From the NCBI GenBank assembly GCA_003993805.1, contig RSEF01000012.1:6902675-6966674 (forward strand): a DNA stretch of 64,000 nt, read 5' to 3'. This stretch comes from Himantopus leucocephalus (taxonomy: Eukaryota; Chordata; Aves; Charadriiformes; Recurvirostridae). Made by a program: the position numbers and the translations under genes. The notes beneath the pieces are model-generated. The model did no database searches and was not told the DNA's origin. It worked only from the letters and a program-made list of their open reading frames with translations. This document shows positions 1 to 13,896 of this stretch, one piece after another (within the stretch, counting starts at the first letter, position 1; every line of letters begins with the position of its first letter).

Positions 1-3000
1 TGCTTTACTCTGAGCTCGCAAAAGTTAAAAATAAAAAGAACAAACCAAAGAAAGAACAGGTTAATACAACAAGTTTCACTTGCCCTCTTGGCATAGCCAG
101 TGTAGCTCTAGCAATTCAGCCCAAGAAGGCCAAGAGACAAAGATTATCCAGTTCTTCCTGCCCCATTTACTACACTTTATCAGACTAATTTTCCATTTAT
201 TTTCTATATCCTATTTAGAAAAAAGAACTCTAAAATAATCTTTCCTGTGAAATGCAAATCTAATCGCTTGTTGTAATGGATGTGACAGGTAAAATATGGC
301 TCCTATTAAGACAGAATATCTTGAGCAAAACAGCTTCATTCCAATTTATTAGTACGTGGAGAAAACATAATATAATGAGAAGATGTAAACATTGAAATAT
401 CTGACATTATTTGAAATGTCAAATTAATTTTTATGGTAATCCATAAAAATTTCAATTTTTCTTGAGAAAAGTCACAGGCACGCTATTCTTTTCTTTTTAA
501 ACTTTAAATGAAGCGTATGTACCACACCTGTACTTCACAAAATTAAACGAACAGGTAATTGAAGAGCAGATGAGCACCTTCTGAGACTGAACTGTTGGAT
601 ATCTACTAATGCGCTTGTTAAACCACTAAACACAGAGTTTGAAAAGCTAAACCTGTCAGTACATCATATAATAGGTCACTTCAGCTATGGTTTAGTTATG
701 TCCAACTAATGGTAAGAAGGTTTAACCATGATAAAAAGTATTAAGTAAATTAAACAAAAGAAAACAGCATGACCGTTTGTGTTTATCCCTCTGTGACTTA
801 CATCTAAGTATCAATTTTTTTGTGACTGTCATTTTTTTGGGGATAACAAAATTACATCGTTTATTGAATGGAAAAGTTTTTGCCCATGGATTCCAGGCCA
901 CGAATCAATGACGTAAGAGCGAGAAGTACTAGATGAAACTAAATTTCCAAACTGTGGGAAAAGCGTGCCACTTATTTTCAACGTAAGGCTACAGAGCTGA
1001 AGCAAATGAGTACATAAAAGCATCGGAGCTATATAATAGCATCAGAACAGAGGTCATTAAAAGTTTCCCGCAAGAACCCCTGGCCCCTTCAGTAAGGAGT
1101 TTATGCTTGGTTTCTCAAATACTTCTGCAAAGATGTTTCCAAAAACCTCCTTGATTACCATTTAGCTCCCCGCCAAGGCTGGTCCCAGTGCAGTATTTGT
1201 CACTAATAATATCCAGGATCACTCCAACGGCTTCATACTTTCATCTGTAAAAGCCGCATTTGGAATAAAGGCAATATGCACAGTCACAGTTTAATTCCTA
1301 CTCAAAATACTCCCTTGATTCCCTGAACTTTGCAGTTATATGAGAGATTAGCAAAGAACATCCTACAGTCCAACAGCTACCGAGTTTACTTCCTTACTCT
1401 CCAGGGAGCAATCTATGGCACGTGTAGAGAATATTTCATTTAGTACGAAATCCTGCAGCTGACAGACTCGCACAGTGGCCCCAAACTGAACTAGATCTGG
1501 AGGGAAAGTGGACTAACGCATCTATTTCCATCTGCTTATATGCTGTAAAATATTTTATACAATAAAACTCCGTAGAATAAGCCAACAGCCTTTTACGTAT
1601 ATTATAATGCAACCAACAGCCCCATTTTTCCAAACACACGTGGTCATAGTTTCCACTCAGGAGAGTTTTAAAAGTCGGGTGTAAGTGCATGGAAGGACTG
1701 AATAGCCAGAGAGGAGTTTATACCACGTTTATGGTTAACAGTGTAAATGTTCTTAATCAGCTACCTGCCTAACTATCGTCAAATTAGCATTTTGTTACAG
1801 ACCTCCCTGTAGAAGAGGGTGGAAAGAGGGTGCTAGAAGAAGACAAGCTGTGCCCCTTGTGCACGTGATGTGTTTCCCAGTCAAGAGCAGACGGGCGCAG
1901 AGGGGCTTACTGAGGGAACAGGCAGGTTGGGGATGGAAGGCAACAGCCGTGCTGGGTCCAAAAGACAAGTTTTGTTGATCACTTCACTTGTTACATTACT
2001 AACTCGAAACTGAAGCAGCGGAGAAAAGTATAATGGAAGCACTCCAGAGCAAAAAGGAAGTCAAAGGTGGATTGCTTTACAATGACAGAGAGAAGCGTAT
2101 ACCCCTGCTGCAGGAAGGTGACAGGGAGCAGGGGCAATATAAAATATGAAGAGGGCAAAAGTGAGCAGGGAGAGACAGAATCAGCTGCTACATCTGGAGA
2201 TACGGAGAATATGCAATAGATAAGGAAGTTCAGACAGTGAAGAGCGAGGGCTCAACAGATAAAGCAGCAGAGTAAGGCCGTAACGTTGGATCCTGGTGGG
2301 GGAGAATTAACAAGAGCCAGCACGTAGGTTGTGAGCGAGGGACGTGATCTGGCAGCCTGGGGGGTGGGACTGCCTCGGCAGGCAACTGGGAAAGTTTAAG
2401 GAGAAAGATAACCTACCTACCTTGGACAGAGGAAAGGAAGCAATCAGCAAGGCAAATTTGCAAACTCTTTCTGGTAGTATAGCAGTGAAGGAAGGAGATG
2501 CTGGAGATAAAGCAGAATTAGTGAGATAGGCCGCGAGAGATGAAAAGACAACGGCATAAAACTCAGAGCTGAGCAATTCCACAGCAGGAAGAGAAGCACA
2601 ACCACGAGCCAAGAAATTGCTTATGTTCTTCATCTGCTGGGAAGGAAGAAAGTTGAAAAAGCAGTGATGGGCACAGTAGTGAGCCCTGCAATCCAAACTA
2701 AACTCCTTCTTTCCCTCTTAACCTGTCCTAATTTACAATTCTGTTAGATTCCTTAGCTCACTTTATTATGTTCAGGCTGCCTCATTTCGTTCATAGCATC
2801 TTTAACACACTGGTAAAAGCATACAAGACCGACGGCATGAAAAGTTTTAACTGCACATATTCTCTTAGGTATAGGGTGCTGCTCACTACAGTCCTCCAAT
2901 TAATCCTGAATGGATTAATGACCCAGGTGATGTTCATTCCTCTCGCTGCCTTGTCTATTAATTTGGGTGTTCTGCCACTGCCCGCATGTACCCCATTCTC

Positions 3001-4557
3001 CACCAGCTAACACAAAACAGGCATTACAAAGGCCGAAAGCCAACAAGGTCTCAGCCGCCCGCAATCCCGAGAGCAGGATGATGAAAGAATTGGTTTATGG
3101 CAGCACTGCCGAGGTGTTTCAAGAACCAGTGTTGCTACAATCCTTCAAGTCACCTGCCTTTCTGATTTTGATTTCTTCTTTGTTAAAACAGCAGCGGCCA
3201 ACACAGTCTTATCCGGCAGGAGCTAATGACGGTCTTCTTCCACCCTCAGAAGATGAGTTTCTGGGACATCAATTTGTAACTGCACGGAGCACAGGAATAA
3301 GAGAATATTTCCGCCTCTAAACAAAAAATTAATTTTGCCCAACCCCAAGCAAGATAATTGCTTCTGGTGCTCCAGTGAGAGTTTCAGACCCCATCATTTG
3401 TCTTCGTGAATATAACAACCTGACCTATAGCCAGGACTAGCAATTTGAAAAAGAATGTGTTTATGTATTATATTATAAATCTGTAGACAGCAGCTATTTT
3501 TTTCTCTTTGATAATATTAATGCAATGAAATCTAAAACATAATCCCTAACAAAACACAAATGAAAAGATCACGATCTCTAATTAAATGGGATTTTCTTGT
3601 TGGTACAACACATACAGATGCTTCTTTTATCTGGTCTACCTCAAATCTCAAACACCATTGGACACAACTTTTGTTATCCTCCTGCTTTTGGCCAAAACCC
3701 ACAGGCCTTACTTACAAGAAATCAAAGAAAGACCTTCCAGAATAGCAGCTCTGGCACTGCCCAAAGATCTAGTCCTTCAAAGCTGACTCTCATAAATTGT
3801 GAGATTTGTCAGAAGTTCCCTCTACGTCCCCAGAATCCTGGGAATAAGTCCCAATTGCTGGAATACTGTTTAGTAATGAATTAGAAGAATTTTCTTTCTT
3901 TTTCTGCAGTCTAGCTCCAGTGGGCTCTAAATAATTTTTTAAAAATAGTGGATTAAAAATTAGTGTGAAGAGCACTCGTTACTTCATAGTAAGTCGACAG
4001 ATTTAAAACTTTCTTTCAAAAGATATAATTCTACTAAATATTAAAACCCGCCGTCTTAAAGAGAGCGGGAAGCGTAATATGGACTCCCACTCAGGAGACT
4101 CCTCCTAGTCTCCTACAACAGGGTAGCTGACCTTGATTTTCATTATGTTTTCAGCCTGGGACATATAACTCACTTTGTGGTTAATTAGCTTGCACTGGAG
4201 TCCATGACAGTGGTTTGAGCGTGGAGCTATTGTGGGTATAACCAGATCCATTAGAGTCTCACTGAGTACGGGAGCAGACCTAAGCTTACAAATTTACCAA
4301 CTCACTCAGTGTAATTACTGTCAGCACGAGGCAGGCAGGTATGGAAGGAGGAAGAGGAGGATCAATTATTTTTTTTCCTTCCCTGGAAAGTGCCCGATTA
4401 TAAACGGATGGCAGTGCCAAGGTGAGAACAACCTGAAATCCCTGTATAAGGAGACAGGGGTTTTGTAGGTTCCCGGTCTTCAATGTCCCCTTCATGTTTG
4501 CCGCTTAGTAAATACCTGAGCTAACCTGCAAGTAATTAGTGGACAGTTTAAGCATTA
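1..4557. other. Non-coding stretch, no gene seen
   Basis: AT-rich unique DNA. Between about 1800 and 2700 the plus strand is markedly purine-rich (many GGAGA/AAGAG words), which lengthens chance frames such as the 129-codon minus frame at 2307-2696. That frame has no recognisable domain, and overlapping plus-strand frames exist. No repeat family recognised. Confidence 0.7.
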
Positions 4558-4570
4558 TTTTTTTTTTTTT
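4558..4570. repeat. Poly(T) run of 13
   Basis: Simple homopolymer with no retroposon body beside it. Similar T runs occur at 15137-15148, 43873-43886, 48181-48192 and 55152-55163. Confidence 0.9.
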
Positions 4571-4984
4571 GGAAGAGGTGAAAAGTTAAGGATGTGCCGT
4601 TTCAGAAAGGTGATGAGCACATATTAGGGAAAGCGGTAAGAAGATGCAAAGGATATAATGGCAAGAATTGAAAGGTATTTATGAAGCAGCAATTGCAACA
4701 CTGCAGACAAGTCTTGGCATAGAAGTCGTAACAATTAGAGATAATTCTAACTGCATTTCAAATATATTGAAAACAGTCTTGCAATTTAACATACATATTA
4801 GGTAGGGCCAAAGTGCATGCAATTCCCTGAAGAAAAGAGGCAACCTCTGCAGGATGGCGGGTTCCTTTGGCAAACATGCTTAGCTGTCACCTGGACACAA
4901 TTCAAAGGACCCGGGCAGAAGTGACCCATTTCTCATGCAAAGTCGTGTCGTAATACTGCTGCTTGATAAAACTAACGAGATGCA

Positions 4985-5240
4985 TTCCAGCCAGGGGGCC
5001 AGTCAGCCCAAGAGTGGCAGCTCAGAGATCTTGGCTCCTCTGCAGGCACCACTTGCATTAGGAGAAACTCCGTCTTTACACACCGAGGAGTTTTCGCTGA
5101 GGTCAGAAATCCTCCGGCCGCGCCGGGAGGCTGGCGAGGAGCTGTCCACGGCGGAGGCAGCCGGCAGCGCTCCCAGCCTGCCCGCACGCCTTGTGCTGCT
5201 CAGCGGGAGCTACGGGCTTAGCTCCTCTCTCCAGTAACAC
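4985..5240. promoter_or_regulatory. Small CpG-rich patch
   Basis: CpG density rises sharply around 5110-5200 (CGGCCGCGCCGGG, CACGGCGGAGG, GCCGGCAGCGC), whereas the surrounding sequence is AT-rich. At about 100-250 bases it is below usual CpG-island length. No TATA box, initiator or transcript is evident. It lies about 550 bp upstream of the exon-like segment at 5786. Confidence 0.25.
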
Positions 5241-5785
5241 CCCGCTGCTTCCTCAAGCCCACCCGATAACCCCCAGAGGGTTCGGTTAGAAAAGCAGCTG
5301 CTGGGTTTCACGCTGTAGGTCCCAACGAGAGCAGGAGCTGTGCTCCAAGCCCTTCAGGACCAGCCCGCTGCCTCTTGTGCGTCCCAGAAAGTACATGGCT
5401 TCTGAAAACAACGGACAATCATGCTGCTTTGAAGCCTCGCTGTTATTAAAGACTATGAAAGTTCAAAATACGTATTCCGTTAAAAAAGGATCACCTTTTC
5501 ACAGTGCAGTATTTGCCAGCTGCTGCTGCATAATCTGCAGATCCTCTTTAAAGAAAAGTGACAGGATCCGATAGCTATTTACTTTCAAGCAGATGTGGTC
5601 ACCCAACCCAGCTTGGGCAGATGTCACCCCTTCTGTTTGGCAGCAGAATTTCCCAGGTTCCTTTGGGTTTTTTGGCACTGCCACTATTCACCGCGGTTTG
5701 CAATCTTAGCAACTGGGGGCCGGGTGGGAGGAGAGAAAAGACCGCACAAATCTTATCCTTCGGTAATTTTTTTTCTTTTCCACAG

Positions 5786-5847
5786 CAAGTGCTGAGCTGT
5801 CACGGGGAGAGGGGCGAGCTCCTGGAGAGGCACTTCCCGCTGCTGCG
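5786..5847 (+). other. Exon-like segment with strong splice signals (speculative)
   Basis: A long pyrimidine tract ending TTTTTTCTTTTCCACAG (splice acceptor, last G at 5785) precedes 62 bases that run to a plausible donor GTAGGC at 5848. One frame is open through the segment and reads QVLSCHGERGELLERHFPLL. The segment is GC-richer than its surroundings. I do not recognise the peptide, 62 nt gives an exon of unmatched phase, and no partner exons are visible, so this may be chance or an untranslated exon. Confidence 0.15.
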
Positions 5848-6379
5848 GTAGGCTCCTCACATTGTGTGCCACTTTGCCAGTTCAGCTCACAGCTACGGGA
5901 TAGCAGAGTCAGGCACTCAAGCAGCTCCGAGCTTCTCTCATCCCACCGAGCCCCAGTTCGCTGTCTCCTAGGAGACCGAATCCCGTATTTCCCACTACCT
6001 ACGTTTTACTCTGTAGCCTCAAGAAGGATTCATCCAACGCTGTTCCGCAAATACTTTGAATATTCAGTTCACAGTAGCTTTATCAAAGTCTGTGATAAAG
6101 CTTTTCAACGTTTAAACACTCGGCCGGTTATACTTGGAATTTACTTGGAGTATAAAAAAAAAACTAGTACAAACGTGACCTGTGCCTATATAAATATTTG
6201 CCCATATTTGGTATATGTTTATATATATAATTTCTGAAAAGCTGCTCTTACTATGGCAATTTCAAGGTTTTGAAAAGAAAAGATCTTTCCTCCCTGCTTT
6301 ATTCCCACTGTTACAGGAAATGCGTGGTTAAGCAAACTTTTTTTTAAAAGGCTTAACAAAGCATGTTTTGCAAGTTCAT

Positions 6380-7110
6380 TGAGTTTTGAATGAACCTGAC
6401 AAATTTTGAAAGCAAACGTCATTGGAGTTTGACCAATTTTTGAGCACCGAGGAAAGCCGCCTTTGCTATTTGAATTTTAAAGATTGGCCAAAGTCTTATG
6501 TCAGCTGCCTTGTTCCCCAGTCCGTCTTTGAATCCTCTTAGGGAAAGCCAGGGATACCCACAAACAATAGAATTAAAATCTGTCTTTAGGCCTGGCAAAC
6601 CATTCAAAGTTCTGTCTAGCTGCTTAGCATAGACTGTGCTAGGCCTCAAGGAGAGAATAGGCCCCTAAAGAAGCAATAATTTTCAGATTGTTGTGTACAA
6701 TGCAGTGATAAAGCTCCCTGTCACATTTTTCTTCCCAGTTACTGAAGTCCCCATTCAGATGAATTGTCACAGCTTCTTCAATCCAAACAAGCACCCTTCC
6801 GGCCTTGTTTGCATTAAAATGTGATAAAACTAAAGGTGACTTTAGCACAGCTGTGCAGAAAAGTGGATTAGGTCAAAGTGACAGCGTTTGTTAGGCCTTG
6901 CCACAAAGGTGGTTCAAGATTCGTCTAGAGCGCTAATGTGGGAGAAGCAGAAGTTTCTTAAACCCAGACATTCGTAATAAGGCCACAAACAAAAAATAGT
7001 ATTTCTTTCATCCAAACGCAGTTTCCCAATGGCAGTAGGCCAGCCTGTTGACCTGTTGTCACAGAAAAATTTGGAATGGCACCACAAAACAAAGTGCCTT
7101 GTATTTCCTG
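6380..7110. promoter_or_regulatory. Candidate conserved non-coding block
   Basis: Repeat-free, compositionally balanced sequence with no simple repeats. It contains several CTGTCACA/TGTCAC-type TALE-homeodomain-like words (6719, 6765, 7059) and a dense array of short palindromic words. Its texture resembles vertebrate conserved non-coding elements, but this is an impression from one sequence. No coding frame of interest is present. Confidence 0.2.
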
Positions 7111-10100
7111 TCATTCTCCCCGGCCATCCCGCAGGACTCGAGCCCTGCTGTCAATACCCAGAGCACTGAAAAGGCGAGGGCCAGCACCCTGACACCGCGG
7201 GGCAGGTCGCGCTCCTCTCGCACAGACACACACACAGACACGGGCTCCAGAGCTCTGCCGGGAGGTCCCAAAACGCACAAAACGTTTTGTAATGCTATTT
7301 CGGATGGACAAGTAATGCAGGCCTGGTTTTCTTATTCACCGCCAAGCAGCAATCACCAGGCTTTCAGCACAGAGGGCATTTCTCGCTCCACCATCTTTTA
7401 AGCTCCTATTACTATTTTATTTTACTTTTTAAGGGAAAACCCCACCAAAGCAAAAAGCCACGGGAAATAGCACCCTTTGCATGCCACCTGCTGGCAATTT
7501 TTTGTATTTGGCTAAGATGGGGGCAGAGCATAATGTTCTCCGTGACAAGAAACACTTATGATGTCAAAGGTTGGCAGAATAATCGGTGAAAATCCCATGT
7601 AGGAGCACCTTGGGCTGTCTGAGCAGAACCAGGAAGAGGCCACTGAAATCCACCTTCTCTCCACAACTCCGCTATTTATTTCTTCAGCTCATTTGCGGTT
7701 CCTAACCCTCACAGAAACAGAGACATACCATTAATCATCCCACTGCACAAATAAAAACTCTGAAGAAACACAACACGGTATTGTATAGAGACAGGATTTA
7801 TACCTCAGGTTCTACCCGGTGCACTTTTACTAGTTAAAGGTAATAGAAAACTTCCATGTTTATGGGATTTATTTCCTACCTGGATTTTACAGATAGTTGT
7901 CATCATTTCCATGCCGTGCACTAGCGTTACTTCCAAGGAACATGGCCCCGCAGCAGGGGTGGTCTGCGCCACGGGATGCTGCTACATCACGCGGGGCCAA
8001 GAACAACTACTGGGCGAGGGAGTTCCCAGTGATGCTAAACTGAAGGAAAAATTATAGGGGGCACTTTAGTTATAAAAGTAAGAAATGTCTGAAAGAGAAA
8101 GCTTTGCATCAGGTCATTCTTGCTAGCAGAAGAAAACACTTATTTGATCTGCTCCAATAAAGGTATTATAAGCTTCCTTTGATGTAGGTCACTCATTGTC
8201 CAGTCCCAGTGAATGCGAAGCACAAGCATGTTTTTAGTTTTACGTGTCTAACCAAAGTTACCTGTACACCAGTCTCCTCACAGGTTTCCTTCAGCTGGGA
8301 AGAGCAAGCGCTAAACGTATCCTACTGAAACAAACACAACTCTTTATAGCAGAGAGTGGAAACCGCACTGCTGTAAGCGAGCTGCAGTGCCAGACCGCTG
8401 ACCGTCAGAAAATGGTACCAAAACACCCAAGATTTTGGTGAGGTATACTGGTTTATTGGAAATGGCCTCCTAGAGCGAAGAGGTCAGGCATCTTCCAAAG
8501 ACAGCTATTGAATATAAACTTAGACAACCTATTGCACCTGCAAAAAAATGACTGTCTTCTGTACCTGCAGTGACAGCAAACCTAACGGCTTTCGTAAGAA
8601 AGTCCAGGAAACTACTGTTTTATGGAGCTGGCCACCATCAGCATAGTCTCCAACTGCAGAGGAAACAAAACCCACTCCTGGTTTTCAACAGGGCTTCATG
8701 ACCCCTTGTGGAGGAAGGAGCCTAAAAGATAGGTCTGTCTGGGGTGGGTTGAAATTTTTGGAAGGGATTCAGGAATTCCAAAGGATAGAACCTCAAAACA
8801 GAGGGCAAAAATCTGACTTCAGAAATAACTATACCCTGGAAGCAAGTGTGTCTGAAGCCTAGCCAGATAAGAAGCCAGCTGACGTCTGAACCGCTCTGGA
8901 GCTTGGCAGATGCTCTCACAGCTAACTCCATACACAGCGCTGGTCTAAAGATGTGAAAACCAACACTTTCTGGTGCAGCACACGGGAGAACGCAGCTCAG
9001 CACGTGGTCCTGCTAAGGCCAACTGGGTAACAAGATGAAGACAGATGAGACAGATTTTAATGACAAAATTGTCCACGGTATAATATATAAATATATTTTC
9101 CACGGAAATTAACCCCGCTGCACTTTTCTCTGAAGAGAGCATTATTTGCAACAGTGACATTATTTCTTCTACAGAGAATTTTTAAGCTCTCAAACTTCAG
9201 GATCCTTCTCCTTTGGTGGTATTTTTCCCTGCAGAAGATTCACGGCTTATTCCCTTTTCATCACTTCAAACGTATTGCTAGGCTCGAGTTTGAGCTCATG
9301 TTAAATTACTACTAATTAACTTCAGCTCCCTTATGCCTTTGTGAACACTAACTAGGCAATCCACAAGTGCAAATGTGCACGGGTTACCCCAGCTTTAACT
9401 CAGACAAAATATTTGTAGAGCACCTAGTTGGTATTTCTTTTATCCCCTTTGAAATGGAGCTTGGTGAGGTCTCTGGAGATCCCCATGTCCATAGACTGAC
9501 ACAGCACATGGTCTGCGTTTGGCACTGTAGCGGGAGCTAACGAGCCTTTAGGCGACTTCTCTACTGAGCTGCCTCTACACCACGTTTGCCCACACCGCTG
9601 CTTCTGGAGCGAACAGAAGGGGATCCCGATGAGGAAGGAGCAGACAGATTGCCAACCAATCTAACCCCAATTTGTGTTCAGCAACATTAATAGAGTTACG
9701 CATTGTTTCCACGTTGATCCTCCAGGACAAAGCATGGTGAAACCTTTCACCACAGCCCATTTAGCTCTCAATAATGAAGTATATAAAGATATTTTCAATG
9801 GGAATTCACTAAGGCAATATTGCTAGGACAATAGTACAATAGTTTAAAAAGGGTTTCAAGCCTCAAACGTTCACTTGTTTTGGAAATTTTAAGTCTGGAT
9901 TAGAAAGGATCGGCGTTATTGTTCTCATCTGTTGCATCTTGTGACATTTTCTGCTGAGTCATCATTCCTTCAGTATTCAGACTGCCACTGTTATAGTTTC
10001 ACTGTCAGTTTTCCACACACAAAGAACAAACTGTAGAAGCATTTATTTTACAATAAAAAGCATTGGACTATCATCTTTACTGGCTTTACAGAAACGTACT

Positions 10101-13100
10101 TGAAGGCTGACCTATTCCAATTTGTTGAAAGGTAGGGGTGCATACCATTGCATTAATTTCTATTTTAAAAATAGTTAGTCCCATTATTCTTCTGGTAGAA
10201 AGGCCAGCTCCTGAGTTTTTAAACAGCAGATTAAATGAGCGATGTGTTTTCTTAATTGTAAAGCTGTTGATAAGACATCCTTAAACTGTGTTTAAGGAAG
10301 TTTTAGAAGTTATAAACAGTATGTTCTCATTTACAGAGGCATCTAAAATTAACGGCCAATTCCTAATCACTGAGCAGAAAAACGTACATGTGTTGAAGGC
10401 ATTACGCAGATCTCTTAGTGTCTTTCTACACGGAATTGTGCAGTTATTGCTTAGTTGCAACAGCGAGAATTGCATTCTTTCTGAATAGCACTTCTCAATC
10501 CCAAAACGTATTCTAAAAGTATCGTGACTTAAGGAGTTCGTATCACATCGTGCCCTTAAAAGAGCCTGAAGGGTTTAAACACGGTTTGGCTAGGGACAAG
10601 TCTCGCAGTTCCTGGTTCAAGGGAGTTTTGCAGGAGACACGCTGAGAAACGTGGAGCTGCCTTCAAGTAACCGATGGGCGAGAATGCTGCCAAGAGAGGC
10701 AGCCCGAGGCCTTGCAGACGTGATGCCTGTTAGTTGCCAACTTCATGAAAGGAGGAGCAGCCTATATTGCAAGAGAAAAGGTCCTGCTGAATGCGCTGAC
10801 ACCTCCCATTGGCCCCAGTACCAGCTATGGAGAGAACGCAGCACTGTTGCAAATTATGCAAGCTCTGCAATGGCTTTTGAGCAGGCGGCCAGAGTCTGCA
10901 GGTACCTGAACTCCACCAGGGAGTCAGTCTCTTTGCTCCACCCCTCCTAACCCTCAAAGTTTTCTGGCCACTTCTGTGCTGGGGGCGCTCTTCAGAAACT
11001 TCTCTGTGGACACAAGTGCAGTTCTCTACAGCGTTCGTGATGGAGATCGACACACGTCTTACGGGCTCAAAATGGAAACACACCAACATACACCTACAGA
11101 AACTAGATACAGGAAAATCAGAGTAATTTTACGTATGACGTGCTATTTCTATGGGAGCTCACTAGCCTGTGTAGCTGGTACAGCAGATATTTGAAAGTCA
11201 AGGAGTCACCTTCACCCTACCGTTAGGAAAGAGATGCATTGTCAGCCACCTCCAGCTGTTCCAGTGCTTGCTAGAAACTACTGGGAAGGAAAAAAAGGGG
11301 AAGGCACAGAAAAAGAACGAGAGTGGTACATTGGTATGTTTTCCGTATGATAATGCAATCAGGCCTAGAAATTATTACAAGGATTCAATTCTACCGTGGA
11401 AATAGCACAGTGTTACTACTTCACTATTCAGCCTGGCGAGGTAGAGGGCCTAAGTGTTAACGCTACACAACCACAAGTCAAAAAGATGGTCCCTTCTTGA
11501 AAAGCTGACAAGTCCGAACTGTGTGGCTTTAATAACTGGCAGAAGGACACAGACTCTGCAGTTTAAAAGCCCAATTCTTCAGACTTGTACTGGTTAATTG
11601 AAGCGCAAACTCTGCAAGTCTGTAAGCATGGTATAATTTCCTTCAACTGAGACTCACTCCTGAGACTGACCTTTAATTTTGTATTGATTAAAAATAATTC
11701 GGTTTCATGTCATTGCACACACCCCATACTCTGCATACTCTAAGTACTGTAATGACACTCCCAAATATTTTTATCCTTTGGTTTCTTAATAATTACGACC
11801 TTTCTTATTCTTGTTGGAGGGATTTTCACCTTGTTATAACTGCATTCTCCAAAGCAAGAGAATGAATTTATTGTCTTTGCCGACTCTTGCCTGTTGATGC
11901 ATGCCCCTAGGTCAGTAGTACATGCGAGCTCTAATCATGCCGAGATGACGTTAGTTTAAGTTTTTCCCAACCTGAAGGCAAATGCCTTCTTCATCGCCAA
12001 AGTGTACTTTCATTTCAAGACATCCAAAGTTAAAGCTCCAGGCTTTGGATTCAAAGTAAATGCATTAAGCACATAAGAAACAATTTGGTGCAACAGTTAG
12101 AGGATACACGCTATTTAACCTGCAATCAAGCCTTTCCTTCTCTTTTCTCCTACGAAGAGAAAGAAAGAAATGTGATACACTTTCACAGATATGATAAAGG
12201 AAACCAGTTCAGTTTAGCTTTCTGTTTCAAGAAGTGCATTTTTACAGAGTCAAGTGAGGCCACACTTCACTCTAGAATAAACACAGAGATATTTTACATG
12301 CAATTTACTTAAACTTTTCCTTAAGTTGGAAGCTAACACTTTAAAATGTCTTTAGTGTTAATGTTTGTGAACCTAACATATCCTATCTACTACGTATAGC
12401 GTTCTGTGGTTCTCTTTACGTACCTACTTGCCTCAAACAGAATATGTACAAAAACCCAAAGCCCAGATAGCGATATTTTACAGCTACTTTTCCTGGCCTG
12501 TGCACACACTGATATACCTTCGTTTAGATACCAGATATCTCAGGGAGAGCCTCATTTAAAGCTTTCAATTCATGCAGTGAATGTTTTACATGATCTTTTC
12601 CGTTCCCCCTTCTACATCCCCACCAAAAATCTTAGGCTGCAGGACCCGGGATGAGCTGGCAATAGACACTGTCCTATAATAAAGTAGGGAAGAATCTGGA
12701 CAGTTGTCTCAGGGGGCAGATTACCAGCCACAAAACCAGTCCCTCCTATCCTGCAGGCCCCCAACAGGTTTTCTAGGAAGTCTGAAAAGACAACCCTGTG
12801 TTCAGCACGGTGAACTGCGAAGTAAGGTCACTCCGTCTCCTCTCTCTACAACACTTCAGCTCTCTGTAGATCTCCTCGCTGCTATGCTGCTGCCTCACAT
12901 ACTTGCTAAATCAGTGTAAACATACTCCAGTGCTGCCCAAGGACATCACTTTGAAGGGCTGGTATTTCAAGAGGAGCCCTGCCGCCTTTTGCCACATTGC
13001 AGAAAGCGAAGTGAGAACAAGCTGTTGTGTTTCATAAACTTATGAGCTCGAACCACGGAGAGCTGGCTGAATCCAAGGGCATCGCAGGAACACACGTTCA

Positions 13101-13883
13101 GGCACACACCTAAATGCAGACACAGGGAGTTCTGCTCTTCATTTGGCAGGTGACTTCTCTTCCTTAGTATTCTTTCTGTTCAGCAAGAGTAACTTCCAAG
13201 AGCGACAGCGATATTCCTATGCCTTCATTTCCATGTATAAAACAAGAATAATTTGTATATTACAGTCAATGAAATCTGAACAAGCGCTGAGAAACGTTCC
13301 CGAACTCTGAACTTTGATATCTGTGCCAGCAGTCTTGCTGCAGTTACCACCACACTGAAATATCCAGCCTTGAAAAACAGCCTCTTAAATGGCAGCCCCA
13401 GATTCACTCTATCTGCCCGTGTCATCATTTAATTGATACAAGAACATCATCTCTATGAAAAGCCTTAAAGTGACCTAATTTCCAACAAACCTCAAGGCAT
13501 CTGAAACTTCAGAGAGTACTTTAAGAAGTCGCTGCCACTACTGACCTACCACTCCGATCCAAACACTCCTAAACTGGTAACAAAGCCTAACTGGTGGGGA
13601 AACCTTGCTAGCTCAGCTGGCTGAAACCTTTCTGCATTGTTTCATAGTACTATTTCAGTACGAGTTTGTCTGCTATTTAATTGGAAAAAATAATTAAGCA
13701 ATAAAACAGGCACATACTAGCCCAAAACAGAGAAAATTGCGTATTTGTCTGGAGTCTTGGCAACTAACTTAGACATTATTTGACTAGAGCTTCTTTCAAG
13801 AACTGCATAAAAGCAGAAACAGGATAGTCACAAGTTTACATGATTTTTCTGTATAATTTGCTTTGTCCTAATAACAGTCCAAA
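7111..13883. other. Non-coding stretch, no gene seen
   Basis: A small GC-rich patch at about 7130-7280 holds a CACAGACACACAC run and overlapping frames on both strands (117, 73 and 66 codons), none recognisable. The remainder is ordinary unique sequence. A 119-codon minus frame (10730-11089) and a 99-codon plus frame (10651-10950) overlap each other and look like chance. Confidence 0.65.
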
Positions 13884-13896
13884 CCCCCCCCCCCCC
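13884..13896. repeat. Poly(C) run of 13
   Basis: 13 C in an A/C-rich stretch (13880-13917). One of several A-then-C-rich low-complexity patches in the window. Confidence 0.9.

Noticed and set aside
2307..2696. 129-codon minus-strand open frame
   Set aside because: It lies opposite a purine-rich strand where stops are depleted, has no recognisable domain and overlaps a plus-strand frame.
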